A stretch of 64,000 nucleotides of DNA from Ligilactobacillus sp900765635 (GCF_949152225.1 NZ_CASCJC010000001.1:868001-932000), one strand, 5' to 3'. Shown: positions 16,907 through 25,827, counted from the first letter of the stretch. The notes: generated from the sequence alone by a model not told the origin. Made by a program: numbers and translations.

Positions 16907-17443
16907 ATGCAAAAAATAAAAAAGATTAGATTTGGTTATTGGATTCCATTGATCTTTTGTGCTGTTTGTTTGGCTTTATTTATTCGTTTATTTGTACTGG
17001 TTCCTTTACAAGTTGAAGGAGATTCAATGGAACCAACCTTGCATAATCGTGATGAAGTATTAGTTAGACATTTTGGTAAAATCAAGCGTTTTGATATTGT
17101 TGTAATTAAAATGCCGAGTGGTGAAACTTATATAAAGCGCGTAATTGGCTTGCCTGGTGAGAAAATCGAATATAAAGATGATAAACTTTATGTTGATGGT
17201 AAATATATTTCTGAAAAGTTTTTGGAACCATTGGATTTAGATGCCAAACAAACATATACTTCGGATTTTACCTTAAAAGATTTGTTAAATGTAGATACAG
17301 TACCTGAAGGAAGATATTTTGTTTTAGGCGATAACCGACGAATAAGCAAAGATTCGCGAACTTTTGGTGCAGTAAAAACAGAATGGATTCAAGGACAGGC
17401 TGTTTTGACATATTGGCCGTTAAAAAATTTTAGTTGGCTATAA
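16907..17443 (+). CDS. lepB: signal peptidase I
   Basis: Membrane protease that cuts signal peptides from exported proteins. One N-terminal membrane segment (about 12-33), then catalytic S40 in VEGDSMEPTL and catalytic K77 in ETYIKRVIGLPGE; box E is FVLGDNRRISKDSR. The length of 178 residues is typical of Gram-positive enzymes. The ATG at 16907 is chosen because GTGAAGG lies about 7 nt upstream; an in-frame GTG 11 codons earlier has no site. It has its own promoter. A second, distinct signal peptidase is at 41382-41963. Confidence 0.95.
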   Translation: MQKIKKIRFGYWIPLIFCAVCLALFIRLFVLVPLQVEGDSMEPTLHNRDEVLVRHFGKIKRFDIVVIKMPSGETYIKRVIGLPGEKIEYKDDKLYVDGKYISEKFLEPLDLDAKQTYTSDFTLKDLLNVDTVPEGRYFVLGDNRRISKDSRTFGAVKTEWIQGQAVLTYWPLKNFSWL

Positions 17444-17551
17444 CTTATAATAAATATTCGAAGAATGTGAAGTGTAGCACAAACAACTGCATAAAATCGC
17501 GCTTTTTGACAGAAATATAAGAATACATTTACATTGTATATCAGAATTTTC

Positions 17552-17569
17552 TTTTGACATTTGTCACAA
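17552..17569 (+). promoter_or_regulatory. Rex-like operator over the pflB -35
   Basis: TTTTGA-N6-TCACAA, one mismatch from the TTGTGA-N6-TCACAA pattern bound by the NADH-sensing repressor Rex. It overlaps the -35 hexamer, so binding would block polymerase. Rex control of pflB is known in other Firmicutes; here it is inference from the sequence. Confidence 0.5.
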
Positions 17570-17582
17570 AAGAATGTATTAT
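17554..17582 (+). promoter_or_regulatory. sigma-A promoter of pflB
   Basis: TTGACA (17554-17559), 17-bp spacer, TATTAT (17577-17582): a strong promoter 55 bases before the start codon. A second, weaker possible promoter is upstream (TTGACA at 17506-17511, TACATT at 17530-17535). Confidence 0.82.
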
Positions 17583-17588
17583 ATGTCT

Positions 17589-17602
17589 TGAAAGCGCTAA
17601 TA
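17589..17602 (+). promoter_or_regulatory. cre-like catabolite-control site
   Basis: TGAAAGCGCTAATA fits the CcpA cre consensus (TGNAARCGNWWNCA type) at most positions and lies at or just after the predicted transcription start, where CcpA binding represses. Confidence 0.65.
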
Positions 17603-17636
17603 ATCTATTGCTTTTAAACACCCAAGGAGGTTAGTT

Positions 17637-19910
17637 ATGGAAAAAATGGTTATGAAAGAATGGGAAGGCTTTAAAGCTGGTAGATGGCAAAGAGAAATTA
17701 ATACCTTAGACTTCATTAAGCAAAATTATACTGAATATACAGGTGATGATAGCTTTTTAGAAAAAGCCGCTCCATCAACAGAAAAATTATGGAATAAGTT
17801 ACAAGAGTTATTTGAAGTACAACACGAAAAAAATGGCGTGTATAACATGGATAATAATATCCCTGCAACAATTACTTCACATAAACCAGGTTATTTAATT
17901 AAAGAAGAAGAAAAAATTGTTGGTTTGCAAACTGACGAACCATTGAAGCAAGCATTTATGCCATTTGGTGGGATTAACATGGCTAACAAAGCACTTGTTT
18001 CTAATGGTTATGAAACTGACGATGAAATGACATTTATCTTTAACAAATGGCGTAAGACACATAACCAAGGTGTGTTTGATGCTTATACAGATGAAATGCG
18101 TTTAGCGCGTAAAAACAAGATTATTACAGGTTTACCAGATGCTTATGGTCGTGGCCGTATCATCGGCGATTACCGTCGGGTAGCTTTATATGGTATTGAC
18201 TACTTGATGGAACAAAAGAAAAAAGACTGGAGCTTGATTGGTAATAAGGTAATGACAGACGATGTAATTCGTTTGCGTGAAGAAGTTACTGAACAATATC
18301 GTGCTTTAGCTGATATGAAAGAAATGGCAGCTTCATATGGTTACGATATTTCTAAACCAGCAACTAATGCTAAAGAAGCTATCCAATGGCTTTACTTTGG
18401 TTATTTAGCAGCTATCAAATCACAAAACGGTGCTGCAATGTCAATCGGTCGTATTTCTGCATTCTTAGATATTTATATTCAACGTGATTTAGATCGTGGT
18501 TTGATCACTGAATTTGAAGCACAAGAATTAATCGATCATTTAATCATGAAATTACGTATGGTTAAATTTGCACGTACTCCAGAATACAACCAATTATTCT
18601 CTGGCTTCCCAATTTGGGCAACATTATCAATTGCAGGGATGAATATCGATGGCCGTTCCTTAGTAACTAAAAATGATTTCCGTATCTTGCATACTTTAAT
18701 CAACATGGGACCATCCCCAGAACCAAACTTGACTGTTTTATATTCTTCACGCTTACCAAAAGGCTTTAGAACATATGCAGCTAAGATTGCGCGCCAAACA
18801 TCATCAATCCAATTTGAAAATGATGATTTGTTAAGACAATACTGGGGTTCTGATGACGCAGCGATTGCATGTTGTGTGTCTGCAACTGTTATCGGTAAAG
18901 ATATGCAATTCTTCGGTGCTCGTGCTAACTTGGCTAAAGCTGTTTTGTATGCAATTAACGGTGGGGTTGATGAAATCACCAAGATGCAAGTTGGCCCACG
19001 CTTTAGACCAATGGAAGGCGATACGCTTGATTATGATGAATTTATCGAACGCTACAAGGATATCATGGATTGGTTAGCTGAATTATATGTAAATACTTTA
19101 AATGTAATTCACTACATGCATGATAAGTATGCTTATGAAGCTCCACAATTGGCTTTGATGGATACGCATTTGAAACGGACCTTTGCAACAGGGATTGCTG
19201 GTATTTCTCATGCGGCTGATTCCTTGATGGCGATTAAACATGGTAATGTTAAGGTTATCCGCGATGAAGATGGCATTGCTGTTGACTATATTCCACAAAA
19301 CGAATTCCCAACTTATGGTAATGACAACGATGAAGCTGATGAAGCAGCAAACTGGATTTTAGAATACTTCATGAGCCAAATCAAACGTCAACACACATAC
19401 CGTAATTCAACTCCAACCTTGTCATTATTGACAATTACTTCAAACGTTGTTTATGGTAAGAACACAGGTAACACTCCTGATGGTCGTCGTGCGGGTAAAC
19501 CACTTGCTCCAGGGGCAAATCCAAGTTATCATGATGGTAAGTTCTTAGGTGAAAAGAATGGCTTGCTTGCATCCTTAAACTCAACAGCTAAGTTAAACTA
19601 TGCATGTGCATTAGATGGAATTTCTGATACACAAACAATCAATCCAGGCGCTTTGGGCCGGACTGATGATGAAGACATGCAAATTGATAACTTACGTAAC
19701 GTGTTAGATGGTTACTTCGATAAAGGTGGTTACCACCTAAACGTTAACGTCTTTGGGCGTGAATTGTTAGAAGAAATGGACAAGGATATTGATAATCCTA
19801 AGTATGCTAACTTCACTATTCGTGTTTCTGGTTATGCAGTTCGCTTTAGAGATTTGACACCAGAACAACGCCGTGACGTTATTTCTAGAACTGATCATCG
19901 TATGATGTAA
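17637..19910 (+). CDS. pflB: pyruvate formate-lyase
   Basis: Glycyl-radical enzyme that splits pyruvate with CoA into acetyl-CoA and formate under anaerobic, sugar-limited conditions. The active-site pair C412-C413 is in IACCVSAT and the radical glycine is G732 in RVSGYAVRF, 26 residues from the end; 757 residues is the family norm. AAGGAGG is 6 nt before the ATG. Codon use is clean, which fits high expression. The activating radical-SAM enzyme gene pflA, often adjacent, is not in this window; activation must come from elsewhere. Upstream signals suggest catabolite and redox control, and a strong terminator follows. Confidence 0.98.
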   Translation: MEKMVMKEWEGFKAGRWQREINTLDFIKQNYTEYTGDDSFLEKAAPSTEKLWNKLQELFEVQHEKNGVYNMDNNIPATITSHKPGYLIKEEEKIVGLQTDEPLKQAFMPFGGINMANKALVSNGYETDDEMTFIFNKWRKTHNQGVFDAYTDEMRLARKNKIITGLPDAYGRGRIIGDYRRVALYGIDYLMEQKKKDWSLIGNKVMTDDVIRLREEVTEQYRALADMKEMAASYGYDISKPATNAKEAIQWLYFGYLAAIKSQNGAAMSIGRISAFLDIYIQRDLDRGLITEFEAQELIDHLIMKLRMVKFARTPEYNQLFSGFPIWATLSIAGMNIDGRSLVTKNDFRILHTLINMGPSPEPNLTVLYSSRLPKGFRTYAAKIARQTSSIQFENDDLLRQYWGSDDAAIACCVSATVIGKDMQFFGARANLAKAVLYAINGGVDEITKMQVGPRFRPMEGDTLDYDEFIERYKDIMDWLAELYVNTLNVIHYMHDKYAYEAPQLALMDTHLKRTFATGIAGISHAADSLMAIKHGNVKVIRDEDGIAVDYIPQNEFPTYGNDNDEADEAANWILEYFMSQIKRQHTYRNSTPTLSLLTITSNVVYGKNTGNTPDGRRAGKPLAPGANPSYHDGKFLGEKNGLLASLNSTAKLNYACALDGISDTQTINPGALGRTDDEDMQIDNLRNVLDGYFDKGGYHLNVNVFGRELLEEMDKDIDNPKYANFTIRVSGYAVRFRDLTPEQRRDVISRTDHRMM

Positions 19911-19926
19911 GATAAGTGATTGATAG

Positions 19927-19959
19927 ACCGAGTAAAACAGTGTTTTACTCGGTTTTTTT
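19927..19959 (+). terminator. intrinsic terminator of pflB
   Basis: ACCGAGTAAAACA (19927-19939) and TGTTTTACTCGGT (19941-19953) form a 13-bp perfect inverted repeat with a single central base, followed by seven T. Confidence 0.93.
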
Positions 19960-20093
19960 GTTTTGTAAAAAGAACTTTAACCAGAAATGATTAATTAAAT
20001 CCGTTTTTTGACAAGGAGCAAAAAAATAAAAATAAATAAGTTATACTTAATAAATTAAGATGTAGCTAAAAAATCTGTTTTTTGGGGGAAAAG

Positions 20094-20822
20094 ATGAATT
20101 TAATTGAGATTAATGATTTAAAAAAGAAATATGGTACTAAAGAAGTTTTGAAGGGGTTATCTTTAAGATTAGCATTGGGTAAAGTTTATACGCTACTTGG
20201 AAAAAATGGGGCGGGTAAAACAACTTTTATTAGTATTTTGCTTAAACTTATTAAAGAAGATTCCGGTGAAATTAAAAATAATTTGAATATTAAAAACGAA
20301 GTTGGAGTTGTTTTTCAAGAAGATTATTTTCCAAAAGATTTAAGTGTTAATGATTTAATTAAATTACAAGCTTCATTTTTTAAGCAAAAAGTCAATATTG
20401 ATGAGCTTTTGACAAAATTTGATCTAATAAAAGAAAAAAAGCAAAAAACAGCGACACTTTCGAGCGGACAAAAGCGAAAACTTTCATTCTTACTTGCGAC
20501 CTTGTCTGACCCTAAGTTATTAATTTTAGATGAACCAACAGCTGGCATGGATTATGATAGTGTAGAAAAGTTTGTAAAACAAATTAAACAATTAAAAGCG
20601 CAAGGCAAGACCATTTTGTTAATCACGCATGATTTATATCAGATTAAATCTTTTGTTGATTATATTTTATTGCTAAATGATAGAGTATTTGAAGAAAGTG
20701 TTGCAATCGACGTATTTATTGCTGAAGAATTGTATGAAATTCCTAAGAAACTGATAGATAATTTACCAAAAACAGAAGAAATTTTTTATTTAACTGAGCA
20801 AAGCGTGGATATGGTTTGGTAA
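20094..20822 (+). CDS. orphan ABC transporter ATP-binding protein
   Basis: ATPase subunit of an ABC-2-type exporter, 242 residues: Walker A LLGKNGAGKTT (35-44), Q-loop VVFQEDYF, signature TLSSGQKRKLSF, Walker B LLILDEPTAGMD, and H-loop LITHD. Nearest relatives by pattern are CcmA/bacteriocin-export or lantibiotic-immunity ATPases. I start at the ATG at 20094, right after GGGGGAAAAG; an in-frame TTG four codons upstream is inside that site. It is strikingly Lys- and AT-rich compared with neighbours. No permease follows; only a 23-codon open frame remains before a terminator, so the transporter may be incomplete or use a partner elsewhere. Confidence 0.85.
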   Translation: MNLIEINDLKKKYGTKEVLKGLSLRLALGKVYTLLGKNGAGKTTFISILLKLIKEDSGEIKNNLNIKNEVGVVFQEDYFPKDLSVNDLIKLQASFFKQKVNIDELLTKFDLIKEKKQKTATLSSGQKRKLSFLLATLSDPKLLILDEPTAGMDYDSVEKFVKQIKQLKAQGKTILLITHDLYQIKSFVDYILLLNDRVFEESVAIDVFIAEELYEIPKKLIDNLPKTEEIFYLTEQSVDMVW

Positions 20823-20824
20823 AA

Positions 20825-20896
20825 TTGCGAAAAATTTTAGACAATTATCCAAACGTTTTAATTAAAACTAGAAGTTCAGGTCACATTTTTAGTTAG
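20825..20896 (+). other. possible remnant or short open frame after the ABC ATPase
   Basis: A TTG-started frame of 23 codons begins 2 bases after the ATPase stop (LRKILDNYPNVLIKTRSS and onward) and stops before the terminator. Its position is where a permease gene would begin. It has no good ribosome site. It could be a relic of a lost permease or chance. Confidence 0.2.
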
Positions 20897-20912
20897 ATTA
20901 TTGAAATTAATT

Positions 20913-20945
20913 AAGTTTAGGCTTTGATTTTGCCTAAACTTTTTT
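20913..20945 (+). terminator. intrinsic terminator after the orphan ABC gene
   Basis: AAGTTTAGGC (20913-20922) and GCCTAAACTT (20932-20941) pair around a nine-base loop and run into T. Confidence 0.88.
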
Positions 20946-20996
20946 GTTTAAATGAAGTTGGAAAATTTATTTTAAAAATCAAAAAAGCTAAAAACA

Positions 20997-21005
20997 TGTT
21001 ACAAT
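20997..21005 (+). promoter_or_regulatory. extended -10 promoter, rbgA unit
   Basis: TGT followed by TACAAT (21000-21005), 70 bases before rbgA; no clear -35. It is the best candidate to start the rbgA-rnhB unit after the preceding terminator. Confidence 0.4.
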
Positions 21006-21075
21006 GGTACTTGATTACTTTATTTTTTTAAAAATTTAATTTCTAACTAATAATTAATGAAGGGATGATGAAACG

Positions 21076-21936
21076 ATGGCAACTATTCAATGGTTTCCGG
21101 GCCATATGGCAAAGGCCTTACGTCAAGTTAAAGAAAATCTTAAAGCAGTCGATGTTGTTTTAGAATTAGTCGATGCAAGGTTACCAGAATCTTCGCGTAA
21201 TCCTCAGTTAGCTGAATTATTAAATGATAAAATGTCGTTACTTGTTTTAACTAAGATGGATTTAGCAGACTCTAAGCAAACTAAAGCGTGGGTTAACTAC
21301 TATGAAAGTTGCGGTCAACCAGCAATTGCAGTTAATAGCAATCAAGGAGCTTTAAAAATCATTGAAAAAAAATTAATGAGTATGTTAGCCGATAAAATTG
21401 CTAAAAGACAGGCACGTGGAATTAATAATCAAACCATTCGGGCGATGTGTGTAGGGATTCCTAATGTCGGAAAATCAACGCTCTTAAATCGATTAGTCAA
21501 AAAAAATGTTGCCCAAGTTGGTAATAAACCAGGGGTGACTAAATCTCAACAATGGCTAAAAGCTGGTAAAGAATTACAGTTGTTAGATACTCCAGGGGTA
21601 TTATGGCCAAAATTCGAAGATGAGTTAGTTGGTAAAAAATTAGCTTTAACCGGTGCAATCAAAGATACGCTTTATCATAAAGATGATGTGGCATTGTATG
21701 CCTTAGAACATTTTATTGCAACTAATCCTGGGGCACTTACAGAACGTTACCGTTTGACACAACAACAATTACAAGAGCCAGTGGTTGATATTTTGTTAAT
21801 GTTGACGCAAAAATTTGGCTTTAAAGATGATTACGAACGTGCAAGTGAACGATTGATTATTGAAATTCGTAAAGGTAAATTAGGCTGTTATACTTTAGAT
21901 AAAGTTCCAGTTAATGCAAGCAAGTTAAAGGATTAG
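21076..21936 (+). CDS. rbgA: ribosome biogenesis GTPase RbgA (YlqF)
   Basis: Circularly permuted GTPase required for late 50S assembly. The G motifs appear in permuted order: G4 LTKMDLAD (about 56-63) comes before G1 GIPNVGKST (near 131) and G3 DTPGVLWP. The start MATIQWFPGHMAKA is the family signature that contacts the ribosome, and the C-terminal ANTAR-like helical part is present. 286 residues is normal. AAGGGATG precedes the ATG. rnhB follows 5 bases later, the conserved Firmicutes pairing. Confidence 0.97.
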   Translation: MATIQWFPGHMAKALRQVKENLKAVDVVLELVDARLPESSRNPQLAELLNDKMSLLVLTKMDLADSKQTKAWVNYYESCGQPAIAVNSNQGALKIIEKKLMSMLADKIAKRQARGINNQTIRAMCVGIPNVGKSTLLNRLVKKNVAQVGNKPGVTKSQQWLKAGKELQLLDTPGVLWPKFEDELVGKKLALTGAIKDTLYHKDDVALYALEHFIATNPGALTERYRLTQQQLQEPVVDILLMLTQKFGFKDDYERASERLIIEIRKGKLGCYTLDKVPVNASKLKD

Positions 21937-21941
21937 GAAAA

Positions 21942-22709
21942 ATGACAAAATTAACGATTAAACAAGTTAAAGAATTACTAGCAAGTACACCTAGTCAACA
22001 AGAGTTAGAATTGTTAGCAAGCGATGAACGTAAAGGAGTGCAAACTCAATTACAAAGTTACTATAAAAAACAAGCACAACTAGCCCAAAAACAAGAACAG
22101 TTTGCCAAACGTTTGACATTAGAACGTCAGTTATGGCAACAAGACGTTGATTATATTGCAGGCATTGATGAAGTTGGACGTGGCCCATTAGCTGGTCCAG
22201 TGGTAAGTGCAGCAGTTATTTTGCCGCATGATTTTAATCTAGTTGATGTTAATGATTCTAAGCAATTATCTGAAAAAAAACGCGAAGAACTTTATTTAAA
22301 AATTTTAGAAGTAGCTGTGAGTGTTTCGATTGGCATTGCGGACAATCAACTGATTGATGATATTAATATTTATCAAGCTACTAGACAAGCCATGAAGCAA
22401 GCTGTTGAAAATTTAAGTGTACAACCACAACATTTATTAATTGATGCAATGCAAATTGATAGTCAAATCCCTCAAGACAAGTTAATTAAAGGTGATGCTA
22501 AATCAGCTTCAATTGCAGCAGCAAGTATTGTAGCTAAAGTTTATCGAGATCACTTGATGACTTTTTATGATCGTCTTTATCCTGGTTATGATTTTGCTAA
22601 AAATGATGGCTACGGGACCAAAAATCATTTGGCAGGTTTAGAAAGCTTAGGAATAACGCCAATTCATCGCTTAACTTTTGAACCAATTAAATCAAAATAC
22701 ATGTTTTAA
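21942..22709 (+). CDS. rnhB: ribonuclease HII
   Basis: Removes ribonucleotides misincorporated in DNA and RNA from RNA-DNA hybrids. The catalytic acidic residues are D76 and E77 in GIDEVGRGPLAG, D168 in LLIDAM and D203 in KVYRDHLM. The 70-residue N-terminal extension, helical and Gln-rich, is usual in Firmicutes RNase HII; 255 residues in all. It starts 5 bases after rbgA with a short AGGA site, so it is probably translated from the same message. Confidence 0.96.
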   Translation: MTKLTIKQVKELLASTPSQQELELLASDERKGVQTQLQSYYKKQAQLAQKQEQFAKRLTLERQLWQQDVDYIAGIDEVGRGPLAGPVVSAAVILPHDFNLVDVNDSKQLSEKKREELYLKILEVAVSVSIGIADNQLIDDINIYQATRQAMKQAVENLSVQPQHLLIDAMQIDSQIPQDKLIKGDAKSASIAAASIVAKVYRDHLMTFYDRLYPGYDFAKNDGYGTKNHLAGLESLGITPIHRLTFEPIKSKYMF

Positions 22710-22715
22710 GTGTTT

Positions 22716-22751
22716 TTTTGCGTATTTTATGATGGAAAATAATACGCAAAA
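22716..22751 (+). promoter_or_regulatory. hairpin in the dprA leader
   Basis: TTTTGCGTATT (22716-22726) pairs perfectly with AATACGCAAAA (22741-22751). No T tract follows, so it is not an ordinary terminator. The right arm ends inside AAAGGA (22749-22754), the only ribosome site for dprA, itself 13 bases from the ATG. Confidence 0.5.
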
Positions 22752-22767
22752 GGACGTGACATATTAA

Positions 22768-23652
22768 ATGAAAGAAAGAGACTTTTTGGTACGCTTGCAT
22801 CTTTGTCCAGGAATTGGTTTAAGTGGGGAATATAAGCTTTATCAATTTTATCAAAAATTTACACGCCTACCAACGCCAATAGAGTTACAGGTTTTATTAA
22901 ATTATACGGCTAAACAAGCTCAAAACTTTTATGATGCTTTTAAAAGTGAGCAATTAACGCAAAAAGTGGCTTTAAATATCACTAATAGTCAGGTGTTAAC
23001 AATTGTAGATGAACAATATCCACTTCAATTAAAAGAAATATATCAGCCGCCTTTAGTGCTATTTTGCAAAGGTGATTTGAAATTGTTACAAACACCTATG
23101 TTAGCGATTGTTGGAGCAAGACAGATGAGTTCTTATGCTACACAAGTATTAGAAAGTTTTATGCCTAAATTAGCGATGAAGCTAACAATTGTAAGTGGTT
23201 TGGCTCAAGGAGTAGATAGTTTAGCTCAAAATTTAACACTAAAAAATTATGGTAAGACAATTGCGGTAATTGGAACGGGTTTAAATATTTCTTATCCCAA
23301 GAGTAATGCTTTTTTACAACAAGAAATTGGCAAAAAAGGGTTACTTCTTAGTGAATATGGTTTAGATGAAAAACCATTGCGGTTTCATTTTCCATATCGC
23401 AATCGTATTATTGCTGGATTAGCTCAAGCTACGCTGGTTGTTGAAGCCAGACATAAAAGTGGCAGTCTAATTACTGCTAATTTAGCTTTACAAGAGAATC
23501 GAGATGTTTTGGCAATTCCAGGATCACTATATCAACCTTTGTCTGAAGGATGTAATGAATTGATTCAAGCTGGGGCTAAATTGATACTTACACCGCAAGA
23601 TATAATAGAAGAATTTTCAAATTACTTGACAAACTTCAATAAAATAGAATAA
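22768..23652 (+). CDS. dprA: DNA-processing protein DprA (Smf)
   Basis: Loads RecA on incoming single-stranded DNA during natural transformation. Rossmann-like core: LAIVGARQMSSYA, then IVSGLAQGVDSLAQ (the SGxAxGID-type phosphate loop), IAVIGTGLNISYPKSN, LLSEYG, PYRNRIIAGLAQATLVVEA and SGSLITANLA. 294 residues with the N-terminal helical domain present and no clear winged-helix extension. The weak, distant ribosome site and the leader hairpin suggest low or controlled translation. It lies between rnhB and topA as in many Firmicutes. Presence of DprA does not itself prove competence. Confidence 0.95.
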   Translation: MKERDFLVRLHLCPGIGLSGEYKLYQFYQKFTRLPTPIELQVLLNYTAKQAQNFYDAFKSEQLTQKVALNITNSQVLTIVDEQYPLQLKEIYQPPLVLFCKGDLKLLQTPMLAIVGARQMSSYATQVLESFMPKLAMKLTIVSGLAQGVDSLAQNLTLKNYGKTIAVIGTGLNISYPKSNAFLQQEIGKKGLLLSEYGLDEKPLRFHFPYRNRIIAGLAQATLVVEARHKSGSLITANLALQENRDVLAIPGSLYQPLSEGCNELIQAGAKLILTPQDIIEEFSNYLTNFNKIE

Positions 23653-23706
23653 CATGATAACGATTTTAATATATAAAATGAATAAATAACAAAGGAGTTG
23701 GGTTAG

Positions 23707-25827
23707 TTGCCTAAATCCCCTACAACAACTAAAAAAACAACGACTCGTAAAAAGAGTACTACTAAAAAGAACTTAGTCATTGTTGAATCACCTTCAAAGG
23801 CTAAAACAATTGAAAAATATTTAGGTTCACGCTATAAGGTTATGGCCAGTTTAGGTCATATTCGTGATTTGCCTAAGAGCACCATGGGTATTGATGTTGA
23901 AAATAATTATGAGCCACATTATATTTCAATTCGTGGTAAAGGTGAAATTATTAAAGAATTACGCAAAGAAGCTAAAAAAGCAGCACACGTTTATTTGGCA
24001 GCCGATCCGGACCGTGAAGGTGAAGCTATTGCTTGGCACTTGTCGTATCTTTTAGGTTTAGATCCTAAAGATAAAAATCGTGTGGTTTTCAACGAAATTA
24101 CTAAAGATGCAGTTAAAAACGCCTTTAAAACACCGCGAGCAATCGATATGAATTTAGTTGATGCTCAACAAGCAAGACGTGTTTTGGATCGATTGGTTGG
24201 TTATTCAATCTCACCATTATTATGGGCGAAGGTCAAAAAAGGCTTGTCAGCTGGACGTGTCCAATCAATTGCACTTAATTTAATTATTAAGCGTGAAAAT
24301 GAAATTAAGGCGTTTATCCCTGAAGAATATTGGACCTTAGATGCACAGTTTAAAAAAGATAAAAGTAGTTTTGAAGCTAGCTTTTATGGTTTAGATGGGA
24401 AAAAATCTGAATTAAAAAATAATGATGAAGTGCAAGCAGTGTTGGCTAAGCTTGATAAAAAACAGCCGTTTATAGTAGCAGAGGTTGAAAAAAAGGAACG
24501 TAAACGTCAACCTGCCTTACCATTTACAACTTCCACGATGCAACAAGTTGCTAATAATGTCTTGAAGTTTAAGACACAAAAGACAATGATGATAGCGCAA
24601 CAACTATATGAAGGAATTAGTATTGGTCGTGGGGGCGCTGTTGGTTTGATTACGTATATGCGTACTGATTCAACACGTATCTCAGATGTAGCTAAACATG
24701 AAGCGGCTGAATATATTCATGATACTTACGGTGAACAGTATGCTGCTGTCAAGCCACGTAAAGGAAAAATCTCGGAAGGTGCACAAGATGCACACGAGGC
24801 TATCCGTCCGTCATCTGTATTAAGAACACCAGAGTCATTAGAAAAATATTTAACTAAAGATCAGCTAAAATTATATTCATTAATTTGGTCACGATTTGTT
24901 GCTAGTCAGATGACACCAGCTGTTATTGATACTATGCGAGTTGATTTGGAACAAAACGGTGTAACCTATCGTGCAAATGGCTCAAAGCTTAAATTTGATG
25001 GTTTTACTAAGGTCTACGCTGAAGCTAAACGCAAAGATAATATTTTGCCAGAATTAGCCCAAGGTGATGAAGTGATGATGGATAAAAATCAAGCTAATCA
25101 ACATTTCACCTTGCCACCGGCACGTTATACGGAAGCTACCTTAATCAAAACTTTGGAAGAAAAAGGTGTGGGGCGTCCTTCAACTTATGCCCCAACATTA
25201 AATACGATTCAAAAGCGTTATTATGTTAAATTAGTTACACGTAAATTTGAACCAACTGAATTAGGTGAAATCGTCAATTCAATGATTGAAGAATGTTTCC
25301 CAGATATTTTAAATATTAATTTCACAGCGCAATTAGAAGATCGATTAGATGAAATTGAAGAAGGTAAACAAGAGTGGGTAAGACTGATTGACGAGTTTTA
25401 TCAACCATTTGCTAAAGATGTTCAACTAGCTGAAAGTAAGTTAGAAAAAGTTAAGATTAAAGATGAACCAGCCGGAATTGATTGTGAGATTTGTGGGGCT
25501 CCGATGGTTATTAAAATGGGTAAGTATGGCAAGTTTTATGCTTGCAGTCGGTTCCCAGACTGTCGTAATACTAAAGCAATTACTAAAGAGATTGGTGTGA
25601 CTTGCCCAGTTTGTCATAAAGGACAAATTATTGAACGAAAAACCAAGAAAAATCGTCTCTTTTATGGTTGTGAAAATTATCCTGAATGTGAGTTTATTTC
25701 TTGGGATAAACCAGTTGGTCGTGATTGTCCTAAATGTGGTCACTATCTCGTATACAAAAAGGTTAAAAAGGGTTTACAAGTTAAATGTCCAAATGATGAT
25801 TATCAAGAAGCAATTCAAGGTGAATAA
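23707..25827 (+). CDS. topA: DNA topoisomerase I
   Basis: Type IA topoisomerase that relaxes negative supercoils. A Lys/Thr-rich N-terminal tail of about 18 residues precedes the TOPRIM domain (LVIVESPSKAKTIEKYL; ADPDREGEAIAWH). Catalytic Y317 is in TYMRTDSTRIS. The C-terminus has zinc ribbons: two complete Cys4 fingers (CEICG...CSRFPDC and CPVCH...CENYPEC) and a third with only three Cys (CPKCG...CPND). 706 residues. The TTG start is supported by AAAGGAG at 23691-23697. trmFO follows closely. Confidence 0.97.
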   Translation: MPKSPTTTKKTTTRKKSTTKKNLVIVESPSKAKTIEKYLGSRYKVMASLGHIRDLPKSTMGIDVENNYEPHYISIRGKGEIIKELRKEAKKAAHVYLAADPDREGEAIAWHLSYLLGLDPKDKNRVVFNEITKDAVKNAFKTPRAIDMNLVDAQQARRVLDRLVGYSISPLLWAKVKKGLSAGRVQSIALNLIIKRENEIKAFIPEEYWTLDAQFKKDKSSFEASFYGLDGKKSELKNNDEVQAVLAKLDKKQPFIVAEVEKKERKRQPALPFTTSTMQQVANNVLKFKTQKTMMIAQQLYEGISIGRGGAVGLITYMRTDSTRISDVAKHEAAEYIHDTYGEQYAAVKPRKGKISEGAQDAHEAIRPSSVLRTPESLEKYLTKDQLKLYSLIWSRFVASQMTPAVIDTMRVDLEQNGVTYRANGSKLKFDGFTKVYAEAKRKDNILPELAQGDEVMMDKNQANQHFTLPPARYTEATLIKTLEEKGVGRPSTYAPTLNTIQKRYYVKLVTRKFEPTELGEIVNSMIEECFPDILNINFTAQLEDRLDEIEEGKQEWVRLIDEFYQPFAKDVQLAESKLEKVKIKDEPAGIDCEICGAPMVIKMGKYGKFYACSRFPDCRNTKAITKEIGVTCPVCHKGQIIERKTKKNRLFYGCENYPECEFISWDKPVGRDCPKCGHYLVYKKVKKGLQVKCPNDDYQEAIQGE

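Noticed and set aside
18536..18982. Long antisense open frame inside pflB
   Set aside because: It is a shadow of biased codons in a highly expressed gene, without a ribosome site or family features.
20008..20047. TTGACA and TATACT before the orphan ABC gene as a promoter
   Set aside because: The spacer is 28 bases, too long for sigma-A; no better pair was found.
23689..23706. Alternative ATG start for topA
   Set aside because: No in-frame ATG with a ribosome site is upstream; the TTG at 23707 has AAAGGAG at the right distance.
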